From: Stratiolaelaps scimitus
Lineage: Eukaryota > Arthropoda > Arachnida > Mesostigmata > Laelapidae
Direction of reading: 5' to 3'
Length of the DNA stretch: 64,000 bases
Assembly (NCBI GenBank): GCA_019614645.1
Contig: JABWDB010000004.1
Coordinates: 3,658,001 to 3,722,000 of the forward strand
Below the pieces are notes generated by a model. The model saw nothing but the letters and a program-made list of their open reading frames with translations, searched no databases and had not been told where the DNA came from. Position numbers and translations under genes: made by a program. Numbering within the stretch: the first letter of the stretch is position 1; each line of letters begins with the position of its first letter. Shown piece by piece: positions 1 to 12,300 of this stretch.

Positions 1-1572
1 TATTATAGATATGTAGAGTATTTGCAATTCGACGCATTTCAAGCCGGTAAATGCAGGTTGGGCATTTTTGATCGCTTCCCTGACCAGAATATAATACTCT
101 GCTTGGTCTCGAGGCTTGAGGCATCAGCGTCCGCTGACGTAGCAATGCTATAGGGCCATTGTGTGCTGCGCAATTTGCATAATTCAACAGCACGAGCCGT
201 GACTAACGGTTAGCGGTTCAAGCGGTCTGCCTTGATATTAAACGCAGGTTTACAGTCACCCGCGAGGTGTCCAATATTGATTTTCCGTGTTAAACAGACT
301 TTCGATCGTAGACAAATCTTGCTTCAAATATTGTCAAATATTGTCAGCACGTACCAACGTGTATAACACACGCGTAGTCCTTCCCCCATAATAGCTACAT
401 CACTATTAGTATTTCATAACAACATTAGCAAATTCGCCCCATTGAAAAATACATTACGAATTACCGGAAACGATGCTGCTGCTGCTGTCGTACGAACGCT
501 CGGCCCTCTATGATAAGCTGTCGATGAAGCAAGGGTTCAGTCTGGGAAATAATCGAACATAGTACAGAGACCTGGTGCAAGCTGTGTGGGATTCACCATA
601 CGATCGGTGAACTGTGCCATGCTTGTTTATCATTTATGCTTGGAAGAAAGTATTACAAAAAAAACTAGAAATGAAGGATCTTCTTGCCATTGTTGTTGCT
701 TCCTAGATGATTCCCACAGGAGAATCGGCTCCTCCGCGCTTCCTCTTGCATAAGTCATCTTAATATGCGGGCCATTGAAAGAAGAGGCATATTCGACTCT
801 GGGACTCACCAGCTATCGACGCTGGGCCAATGAATAACGTTCGTCGTACAGCACTTAGAAAATTAAAGTGCTGCCCAATAACAAATCCTGGTATTTTGGT
901 GAACTCATAACGGGTCCATCCATTTACGATGAAGGTGGGCGATGGGCGATGCTACGCAGCACTCTGCATTTTCGTAATGGTCCCGATACATCTGAGGCAA
1001 GCGTGACTCCTGAACTGACCACCATAACAATATACTGGCCACGCTTTTCCTCATGCACATTTAGCGCTTATGCCCATGTCGGCCACATGTTCAGTGTCCG
1101 TCCATCTACCCATCGCGGAAGATGTGTGCTTCCCTATGTGGTATACCTATATGCGCATAGCATGCTTCCGGGGTGAGGGAATAAAACAGATCACGTCATT
1201 TTCAAAGTGGAAAAACCATTAAATGAGAACGAAGCCTGCTTATTATATGAAGAGCGGAGCAACACAAAATCGATGTGTAGGCACACAAGAAAAAATTAGT
1301 AAAAAAAGTTCAACGGGATACACGATACACTAAATAGAGGAGAGATAAGTGAAATGTATAGAGTTCTGTCCAAGATCGCGCCGGTAAATGAATCAAGCCC
1401 AGAGTGTGCGATACGATCAAGCCATAGTCAGCATTGAACTCGCTGCTGTTAGCGTCGTAGATCCGTTGCTGTGTAAAACCTGCTCATAGCCATCCTACTT
1501 TAGACAAAACCTCATAGCGGATACCTTCGCATGACGATATTGATTTAATCCATTCAAATGCATGGTTTACTG
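1..1572. other. Unassigned intergenic or intronic DNA
   Basis: I see no recognisable gene here. A short CTG run lies near 474-487. An open frame at 868-1176 on the plus strand has no ATG at its start and shows no family motif, so I do not call it. Confidence 0.6.
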
Positions 1573-1680
1573 AGGTAAAGGTAAAGGTTTTATTGGTTTA
1601 TTAAAAGAGCTGCAATTTTACAATGCTTAAGCTCTCTTATATGTCACTTATATATAAGGGAACTGCAGTTGTACAATACG
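1573..1680 (-). mobile_element. LINE-like 3' tail remnant, copy 1
   Basis: Positions 1573-1646 match 53005-53079 along almost their whole length with only a few differences. Read on the minus strand, the shared block ends with AATAAACCAATAAA followed by repeats of TTTACC. A polyadenylation-like signal followed by a short simple-repeat tail is typical of the 3' end of a 5'-truncated non-LTR retrotransposon. The inner part of the unit (tgcag followed by ttttacaatgc) recurs in degenerate form at 1657-1678, so this copy holds a partial tandem duplication. No coding sequence can be attached to it. LINE 3' end is an inference; the dispersed repeat itself is seen directly. Confidence 0.55.
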
Positions 1681-1792
1681 TACGTTTTTTGGTAAAAATT
1701 ATACAAAAAGTGCTTAGCACATCGTGGCACGAAGTTCCTTGAGTCCTCGATATGTTGTATACGATGTAGAATGCTTCTATTTGTTGGCCTTG

Positions 1793-1811
1793 TATATATA
1801 TATATATATAC
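1793..1811. repeat. (TA)n microsatellite
   Basis: A short uninterrupted TA dinucleotide run. Confidence 0.9.
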
Positions 1812-4800
1812 ATAAGGCAAAAGCATATCTTAGATTACGGCAAACTTTGCTGACAATCGTACACGAGCTTTAAGATCCTTACCAAAATTTGATGTCACCC
1901 GCTATAATTGTTGTTATTCTTTCTCGCTCTCTCTCTTTTTCTCTTTCCCGCTTTGCTTTAACATATATGTTGCTATCTGGATGTGTATTGCAAAAAAGGC
2001 AGAAATAACATTGCAGGGAAGGTTAGCTTCGGGACGGCCCAAGTTTGCTTAGTCTCCCATGGGAGTTGAGTAGCCGTCATAACTACCACCATGTATATAC
2101 AGGTAAGAGTTGTAGACCATATTTCAGTGTCTGCCTCTCGCAATGCAGCGGATGATCGATTATTTAACGCACAGGAATATTTCTGATCATTTGTTAGGAT
2201 CAAAGCATCATTTCGCTCAATGCTCCCCGCCTCCCGCTCTATTCATTGGGAGCAAAAGGTTGCGGATATACAATGACCACACTGGTTGTCGACAGTGGGG
2301 CTATTGGGTCGTCGAGGCCAGCGGTGGAACTTGAAGGTCACAAGGCCACATGACAGCGCCGCCAAATGCCTGAATCTCTGTCAGTCGAGAGCAACGCTAG
2401 CGAAGGTTTTCGGGTCCAGGTTGATGTAGGCCACTATGGATTATACATGTGAAAGATACGACTTGGTTGTCTTCATATTGGTCTTCCTCCTTTAAAAATA
2501 GAAACCGGTCAATAGAACAATCCGGAGGGCGTTTAGCAGATTTTCAAATGATCGGCAGTGACTGTCGAAGTTCGAAATTATGCCGGCTGCAAGAAGCCTT
2601 TCTCCTCTACCTTTAAGACTAGAAAGTTCTCACCTGTGCCACGTCCGTCTAGAGATTTGGCATCCCGTCGTTTCGTCCGGGTACCTTTATCCGAGTATCG
2701 GGTATCTTCGTTCGATAAATAAATATCTACTCTGTTATAAATAATATTGCTGCGCACCATAGCCAGAGCCTAACTCAATACTTGCTGCATAGACAATCTT
2801 ATTGCTTTATTCAATTCAGTAACAGGTGTGCGTGTCCACACATGCAGGGTACCCTTACAGAGGAGAATATATTCATTCATTTCGGGAAGAAGGTCAAGCG
2901 GCGATGCTCGATTTTTGCCATATGGTGCTAAAGGGCGGGACGCGCCATGTACTCTCCGAAGGGCGGGGCGCGTACAGCCCTGGTTCATTAGTTGATCGAC
3001 CAGTGTACTCCAGATGTACAGACTGCTCCAAGAAAAATGGTGAATTCTGAAGCGGAGGCAAGTCAAGATTCTCTCCTGCGGACACCTTATCTTACCGAGT
3101 ATCGAATGTCAACTCGTCATTGGAAACCATTTATTTCCCGTCGGGTAAAAACGTACGGGGACCCAACAGGTGGAAATAGCTGTATTTGTTAAAGCATGCG
3201 CAGCAGAATGAAAAAGAGTGGCTTTACATTTCTGATCACGAGAGACATCTGATCCCTAATAACATCACGTGCTGTATCGTATTCAATGCTCTCGGGTTAT
3301 CGTTGGGTCTACGGTGAGGCAGAAGTGTTCTGATTGAATTCACCTCTGCACGCCGGGACTCGGCGAAGGAAACCACTCGTCGTTGGCGCGAGGAGAGGGT
3401 CTACATTTTTTCATCGTTGTAGCATACCGGGAAATGCCTAACGAGTGTGTCTATGGGTCATTACATTCGATACGATTCAGCTATCTGGAGATATATATGT
3501 ATCATGGCTGTGAGATATTATTGATTGTGCACTGGCGAGTTTCAAACCATCGCACATGTATAAAACTATACAGAGTGAAAAGTAAAAAACAAACATCTAT
3601 AACAGCTGAATTAGAAGACATATACTTGAAGCGTGGCATTTACTCAGAGACGCTGTTGCTATGAAGATCTCGAAACGCCCTGTGGAAATTGAGGAAATAA
3701 GGCACGTTGCCTTAGGGTCAGTATAATACGATTCACTATAATAATTAGTATATAGCTTGAAAGTGTGCTACGGACGCTAACTACTTAACTTTTGTTCAAT
3801 ATTGTCCACTACTGCTGCGTTTAGTACGTGGTCATATTATGCAATTGTCCAGGTCAACATGCTTGCTGAAAATAGGTGAAGTGTAGCAATAATAGTGGCT
3901 CAGCCTAACTCAGACATAACCACGATTTGGCATATAATTAATGTACTATTATATATATATATATATGACATATCCTGTAAATTAGCGGTTGGATTTCAAC
4001 TGATTCAAATCCTCATCCGGCGTCTCACAACGAAACAGTGTCAAACAACTGGCTTCGAAACTACTGAAAGTATCCCCTTTCGACTTTCGCGAAAAACTTC
4101 TACAATGGCGAACGCGTCCTGCTCAGTGAGGGAATTCTGCTGAGAATCGGCCTTAGATAGCTACTAGAAGGAACGACTTGATCCTCGTCGGCTCAACGTC
4201 AATGCGTTGCCCACTTCATTTGATCCTGTCATTGAGTAACACCCTCGGAATTCTCAATGATCTGGAGAGCCTACGCGAGGCACATACATAGTATACGTTT
4301 TCTTCTGGCACGACGGCCCGATTCATCTTTCCTGAAGAGGAGAAAGCGCGAGAGACATATGGGTATAGCGCTTAGTGTCTAGGGACACAGACCGAAATCG
4401 TCCAACATTGTCGTGCTCTGTAGCACCCTTGATTACGCTCTAATTATTCGTTAATTTCGCAAATAACGTCGTATGCGATCCACTGTGGGGACACGCCAAC
4501 AAACGTGTCCACAGGGCCGATTTGGCATCTTTAATCAGCACTGCACGCGCTCCGAAATGCGTTGATTGGTTGTGGTTCCTAGGTCTTAGCGCATGTGGGC
4601 CACTTGCTGAGCTATTGAAAATAGGCTCAATCACAGTATTACGGCAAATCGAGGCAAATCTTCCAAACCAATTTCGTATATGAATGAACGCACCGTCTCA
4701 TCACTCAATCGTAAGTTGTCCGCGGAGGTAGCTTTGAGCATCGTCGCCATTTCGAACAATGCCACAGTGTCTGCTTATCACAAAAGCGTTTCGTACTACG

Positions 4801-6455
4801 GCATACAGCATAGACATGGCTGATTATAGAAGCCTGTGAGGCCCAGCTTCGACCGAGGGCTCGTCCTTACTGCTAATGCTACAACCCGAGCATTTGCTTC
4901 CTGTTTCATTAGCTCTTTCCTTCCAACGGTATCTCCGTCGATCTCTCCAAATGGCGACGCGTGGGCGGTTTCTCAATGCCTGCATAACGTTGTACATTAC
5001 TACCATTGGCCCAATCTGCGAGGTAATCCACGAAAGCACAAATACGTATGTAGACGTCATGCAGGTTCGTTATTGCCAGAGCAGATTCGCATATAGCTTA
5101 TAGAGGTAATCACGCCCCTGGCTGGTATATCTTTCATTTAGGCCACTTTGGATAAGATTGTGTTCCACCGCATAGAGATGTCGTGTTATGCTACGCCGCT
5201 AACCGAGGAATGATACGCAACGTTATCGTTATCGTCATCCCGTCCTTCCGGTGGTGCACGCCCGCGTACAGATGTTGTGCCTAAACCTCGAAATGCCGAG
5301 CTGGCGGTCGTGGCTCACGGCCGCATACTCTCGGCATGGCCCGGTTATCTAGAAAATACGACGATACCACAGCATGTTTGTAAAGTAACGCAGCCCTATG
5401 AGCGGGCCCCGGTCGAGGGCGGCGCTTACAAAGTAAATCTTCTCGGTCATGTCTGGTCTTTGTTGTTTCTGTGAACGCATATCGAGGATATAGCAGTGTA
5501 TTTATTTAAAATGAAAAAGAAAACCAAATTACACAAAGAGATGATGTCAGAGACCGACGGAAAGCTTTGCTTTCAAGCGCTCGCAGAATACGACGAGGAA
5601 ACCTCTGTTTTTTTTTGTCTTTTTTAAGCGGGGGCTGTTGGGTTGTCATGACGAAGCAAAAACACGCTTTTGTCCAGAAAACTTGCTGGACTGCAGCAAG
5701 TTGTTCGCAGTTTTGTTGTTATATTGAAAATAATCCTCGCTTTATGCATATGCGTCTACAGCATAGCGTAAGAAAAAAACCGCATGGAAAGTTACTGTGA
5801 GAATATAATAACGTAATTGAAGCAATATACTGTCGTCAACCGAATGCCGACGGCATTCGATCAGCGAGGTGCTCTCATTTATATCACTGTTGTCGAGCAA
5901 TTTGTGGCGTTCTCGTCATCTTCAGGGGAGTGGGGTTCGTCCTACTTCCAGGCCTGCCGTCACCTTTGGGCTCGGCTTGAGCATTTCCTAATTGAAGGCC
6001 AAAGATATTTAGCAAAGAAGGTGTTTACACTGGATGTCAAGGGAACGTATGCAGGCGGATCTACAGCTCGAATTGTAATTACACAACAATTCATTACACC
6101 TGCTTTTAGCCGTTTAGCCTGTCTATGAATATATCTATGCATGGCCAATGTACATATAACCAGTATAAACAAAATCTATAGATTTACGAAAATTATGCTC
6201 GTAATTATGTTCGCTGAAATCGCTGAATCGCTATTTGCTATGGCAGTGTGCTTACGTTCTGATATGGATATAAGCAATTACATTTATAACTGGAGCGACT
6301 GCAGAGACTTTTTTGGGTTCCTTCGTTTTCACAAGTAATAATATTATTGCGAGCCTTGCGAGTCCCTTGATACGGGCCCTATCCACACAGATGAAAGCAA
6401 GGCCCCACTGAACCTTTATCTACCACCTTCCGAGTGAACAACAATAACTGCGTAC
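1812..6455. other. Unassigned intergenic or intronic DNA
   Basis: There is a pyrimidine-rich patch near 1920-1950 and a (TA)n tract at 3949-3966. The short open frames scattered through it have no family motifs and no consistent strand, so I see no gene. Confidence 0.55.
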
Positions 6456-6484
6456 ATATCTATCTGTCTATCTATCTATCTATC

Positions 6485-6518
<34 letters not shown>

Positions 6519-6519
6519 T
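6456..6519. repeat. (TCTA)n followed by (TAA)n compound microsatellite
   Basis: A tetranucleotide TCTA run at 6456-6484 is followed within a few bases by about ten TAA units at 6487-6518. A GA-rich run follows at about 6665-6690. Confidence 0.9.
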
Positions 6520-9278
6520 TGCTAGATAAAATCTCGAACCAGAAAGCACGAGAGGGGGCGGCGCATCGATTCAATGTGTACACTGTTTTCTGTTAGTCAT
6601 GGATTTACATAAGCAATGGACACCGCTGAACGTAACGACACAAGAAATGCCGGAACCGACAGAGAGTCTGAGAGAGAGAGAGAGACAGGGCGAAGCATAC
6701 GAAAAGCAAACATTAAGAGAGAGCATTCTTTTTTCAACTTCGAGCGATGCGGTCGGTTCGCGTCAAGCCGTATCCGCTCTACGAAACTACAAAATGGTTG
6801 TATCGCTTATCCTCTGAGAACAGCGCTTAGATTGGCTTAAACAGCTGGCACATAACATGGAATACGTAGCACTCTCTTAGCAGCGTGTCGCTATATTCGA
6901 CACAGTAATAGAGTAAGCATTACGAACCAAAATGAAAAGGTCTGACACTTTGTCTTATTGTCTTTTTACGGTGCTCACGCGACGGGGCTGCTGCTTGGCA
7001 ACGTGGTACCGTTCTATGGACGAGTCAGTCACCGAACACTTGGAATACAGGTGTACGATATGCATTGCAACCCCATAAACTAAACAAGTCTTTAAAGGGA
7101 ACGTTTGGAGGGAACGTACCGCGAATTATTTCTTGGTTGTAAACACATGTTTTAAAAGAGAGCAACGTGCGTTTTAAGGAGAATTAAAGAACAAAACAAC
7201 AGAAAGACTGATACAGGCGCGGCGCGCTGCGTTGAAAAATCCCACCAGAGCTTCAAGGTGTTTCACCAAAGTTTGATACCCTCTCAGATAACGAATATAT
7301 TTGGAGGCGGTTTCTTCACTTCCATTTTGCTTTAGCGCACTAAACGCTGCCACGTCTACTGGCAGATAAACACAAAGGAAAATATTGCATGGAAGATTGT
7401 TTTCGGGCGCCATCAAGCGTTGGTTAGCTTCATAGCATAGTGTTGCGTGCTTCAACCGTAATCCTCGAAAAGGACCCCACGACCAATGACTCTTCCCGCT
7501 ATGGCTGACACAGCATACCGGGGCAATTTTTCGACTATGTGAAAGATGAGAGTTGTGATGACGATGGGCTGTGTCGAAACACAACCGAAGATGTTTACGA
7601 CGCTTCGAGGATAAGCTGACTAGTGTATGCGGCGTTAGAGAAAACTGCAAATCTGCGTTCATAGTATATTACTCGCTTGTGCAGTTAATATTCGTCTTGT
7701 TTTTACTCTGGGCACATAAGGGGGTGGAGGTACATTGTCGGTCTATGGGACCTCGCAAATCGAGTCACGCGGAACAAATCGAGACTCGCGATGCAAATGG
7801 GTAACGGCCTACACGGAAAAGGCATGAGCGAATTTAACGCATACAGCTAATTACTGCCGAGGCTATGAGCAACGCTGTTTGTGGAGACGTTCATGAGTCC
7901 GATCCACATGGGAACGCCACATGGGTGTTTCTGCGTTTGTGCTAAAAACGTACCACGCTAATCTCACTGCTCGCTGAGATAGACAAGGGTGCGTAAATAT
8001 GTTATTATTATTGCTATCATCATTTAATGGGTATTGCGACTTTCTGCAGGAGGATGCAGTGAACATCTAGGAGCAAGCAGGTTCCAGCAGGGATTCGAGA
8101 TGCGAGTTCGTTGCGTCAACAATCCCTCTCCACTGTGATACCACATTAGCTTCTGCACACCTTTAATTAGAGGAGGTGTGCATCCGTAACGATGCATAAG
8201 CGTATGTGTAAACCTTCTAAGAAGGCCTAAATATTATGACGCGGTACACCGCTCTAATGAATTGCGTTCGAACGCAGCTGGCATTGTCGCAGCAAATGGC
8301 ATTGAAACCTTGATTGTGCGAAGATCCATGACCTATACTCGGCTTGAGCAGACATGGATTCAATGCAAAACGTAATTTATGTCGTTTCAAAAAAAACGAA
8401 AACGACAGTACACGCCAAATTGCTACAATAGGACAAACGTGCCACGACGAATGATCAAAATACAAGTGAATTCGGGCCGAATGATTGATGCCAATACATC
8501 GATCAGCCTATAGCAATAAAGTGACTGTGAGGTGTAGGACTCACGTACAAAGCGACTAAGGTTGGGTGTTCCCTTATCCCTTCGCAAGGGTTCGCAAGTT
8601 GTTAGGAATTAATCACTTCGGCACATACGTTTCGGCTTTCTTTTTACAATTCGTGTATGGACAATTTGTAAGCGACTCTGGTCCAGTTAAATAGCAATGC
8701 TTTTTCAAGGACAACACCTTGTGAATAGGCACGAACGTGCTTTTCCTTCTGTTCTTAGTGGCCGCCATCCAGAATCAATCGGATTGGCCTTGAAGCCGTC
8801 AGGCCAGGAGCTGAGCATCGAGGTATCGAACCACATAACGAAATGGCCAAGTAAAAGCAAGATCGTATTTCCGCTCCATAGACATGTCAGAAAAATTCTA
8901 ATCACATATGATGAAGAGTTTATGGTCCGTAAGCAACGCCGAAGTGTGGCATCCTTAAAAGTTGAAGTGAACTAAGGTCAGGATACGATGCCTTAGAGTC
9001 GTTCGTTCTCGGATTGAACGGACGACCGCGAAGTGGAATGCTTTTAAGCGTTTATTTCTCGTGGTGTACCTTTAGTTAGCTCTTGCGTCTGAAACATATG
9101 AAAGAAGGGGCGCGGGGCTGATGTGGTCACTTACTCCGCTCTGGAGTCGGTGTCGGTGGGTGCGTGTATGCTGACTCGGGAGAGGTCTAGTTGAGCTCGA
9201 TCTCGACCTTGTACGGCACGACAATGAAAAGCACTTGATTGCCTACGAAATTAGGCCGATGGGGCGGACTACGTTGAA
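6520..9278. other. Unassigned DNA
   Basis: No recognisable gene. The longest frame, 7174-7662 on the minus strand, shows no motif I recognise and has a composition unlike ordinary protein. Confidence 0.55.
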
Positions 9279-9335
9279 GGGAACAACACAATGCTCTGAT
9301 AACAGGCGTTCATATCAGAGCATCGTGTTGTTTCC
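9279..9335. repeat. 57-nt imperfect inverted repeat (hairpin)
   Basis: The arm at 9279-9300 pairs with 9314-9335 over 22 positions, with two G-U-type pairs when read as RNA and no bulge. The loop is 13 nt (9301-9313). No transposon terminal repeat is visible nearby. It could be a small-RNA precursor, a tiny foldback element or a chance inverted duplication. Confidence 0.85.
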
Positions 9336-12300
9336 ATCGATGAGCTCTCCCAGCCTCATCCAGTCCCACCTTATCTGACCAGCCAGTCAGGCCACCCGAC
9401 TGTAGGCCAAGCAACCTGTCGTTGTCAGCGCTCCACCCTATTATCAACTGGTTACACACCCGGAAATTCTGAAAGGGATGCCACACGTATAGCGACGAAG
9501 AACGATATAGCAGCCTGCTGTAACTTTACGCGGTCACTATAACAATCACGACTGGGGTCAGAACCGTGTAAAGCACTTACCGACAGTAGCAGCCGAGGCA
9601 GCAGTGGTGGGCTTAGGCTGAGCCTCGGCATCGTCAACTGTCCTTGCCTATCAATCCGTATATTAGATCGTCAATCTATTGAAAGTTGCAGCATAAAGCG
9701 GCATTTCGCAACAAATATGATCCGCGAACGACGAAAAGTCCCCCCTTCCTCCGCGAAGACTCACTTCGTGCAGCAGAGCAAGATCGCGCAGAAAATGATG
9801 GTGGCCACAGTTTCTGCAGCAACTTGCCCAACAACGGCGGCGGCGGCGGCGGTGACAGCAGATTAGGAATTTCCGCAAAATGTTTATGCAATTATATGAG
9901 CATTGAACGCTAGGTCTGATAGTGGCGTGATGACATCATGGGGTCAACGCGGAACAGGTCCGTTTTGCAACTGCCCGGCGGCTAGGTGTGCAGGATAACT
10001 GACGACAATTTATATATTGACGAGGTAGACGAGGCGAACCGGCAGAGGAGGGGGGGGGGGGGGCAGGAATAAACGCAAGGTAACGTATCCATAGATGAAG
10101 AAGCAACGGACGAAACAATGGTTGTATCGGTGTCAGTGTAAATGGTAAATTCTACTTGATACCGCATCAGGTATCTTCGGACAAAAGCCCCGGCATATCT
10201 CGCCCTTTTCTAGGATAGAATAAGGCAAGTTGGGTCAGGCAAAACAGCACCTGCTTACGAATGTCTGAAATTGAGGACAATGTTATTCGGTTACCGTGAT
10301 TACCGTTAGTCTCGAGTACAATGGCACATCGCTGTCATGTGTTCCACCAACACATGTAGCACTTCACACATACATATTTATGTATTTTTTTTATCATATA
10401 CTGTCTCTTCCAACGAAGTCATAAAAAGGAAGGTATAAAATACGCATATACACATGTATATATATATTTTTTTTTCTTCGCCAGGATTCATTTGTGACGG
10501 CAAATGAAAGGAGCACAAGAAAGCTTGCAGTGCCATAGAGAAAAGCATACGCGCATGTCGGCCCCCCGGTGCACAAAAGACTACAATTAGAACGACAGAA
10601 AGCAAGGGAACGCATATGTCTATGAATGCTGCTGTCGTTAGGTCCTCCTTGGACATCCGTCTTCCGCAACAACCTCGAGCGAGATCGTTTGTCCCCAAAG
10701 CAATTTGGCAAACCCACTCATGCTACCATCTGCGATTCCACATTGTTCTGAATCACGGAGGTTCACACCTCACTCTACAGCCGTTGATGTGCTAGCTAGC
10801 TGAGGTCTGGCTAGGGGCTGAAGAATACGAGGAACAGGAAGAAGTCTGCAAAAGGAAGTCTGCTTGGGCCCATTATGGATCTCGAGCGTGAGACTCCGAG
10901 GGTCTAGCAGGCCGTCATGGAAACACATATTCCTCCCGTTATTATAATCGTGTATAGAGATAGCAATGCTGATGTTCAATGGACACCCTTCAATCATGTC
11001 GCATTCTCGCACTCACCAGACGATCGACTTTGAGTAAGAGCGAATAGCCAGCAGTAATGAGCCGATTCGCGGCTGGACCATCGCTCGGCCTCGAGCACGG
11101 CCTATGAAGAATTGTCGCTCTGCGATCATTCTCATATTCTTGGCATATTCCTATCTTGCGAAAACGATTCCATCGTTATCACACCCAATACAGCACACCT
11201 TCACTACTTTGCACCGCCTCCCACCAGCGCACCGGAGTAACGCTTTGGCAAAAGGCCAAACATTATATCTATCTATATCTTATCTTATACGCTAGATATC
11301 TTATATGCCGTCTAGACTGCGGTTCATTTGGAAGATAGGTTGATTCGCTCAATAAATCGACCCATTTAAGATCGATTGTTCGAATAACAATGGAGTCGCT
11401 TTTAGGACCGGTATAGAATCTGACGAGCGATCGATGCAGCCGCAGTGATGTGCATATGTTTAAGAACTGCACATAAATAGATGCATGCATACGAGACAGG
11501 CGCTTCAGGCTCGAGTTAAACATATGCAAAGAGATCAAGATACATTGCATGAAGCTGCGCATGCCATTTGCAATCTTGACATATAGCAATAGATAGATGA
11601 GGTTCATGCTGACGTTATGGTTCAGTGTTTAACTGTAGCGTTAAGCCCATCAAAACGGATAACGATCAGTGTAAGCTAGAGACATAGAGATTTGCTTGTT
11701 TCCAGATTTAACTGTATTTCTATCTGTGATATATTCAAAATTAAATTGCGCACGCGCCCGCAGCGTGTGACGGTGACTTCATCAAATGCTATTACTTTTC
11801 AGGTTTAATAACTGTCTGCCTGAGCCAAGCATCGAAGCCCAGACAATATAGCTGGATGGATTCTGTACGCTACGCTAATCATCGTCTACAACGATCTGTA
11901 TTCACTGGTGAACGTCCTGTGGGAGTATTTAGCTGGTGAAAGCGATTTGTCTTGAGATCGACCACATCCCAGCGTTCGCCTGTCACCGTCAGCAACTGCT
12001 TTTCGCCTTACAGCGACGACGATAAGCTCTGTCTCGGTGATCAGTCTATTATCATTATTATCTATAATATCTGCCGTTGTGTCGTTGTCCATAAACGGGC
12101 TTTCGTATATCTATTTGAAGATATAGCATCACGTTAGGGAGTTGGCGTATGCTCATACCCCTGAAGCCAAGATGTCGACGCACACCCAGCCTGTTTGATC
12201 AAGGGTGCCGACGACGTGCGGGCTTTATTCAAATACCACGAGTCATATCGTCTGTGCGATCACTGATAGCTGGGGAGAGGCTCAATGTAAGGCTTCACTA

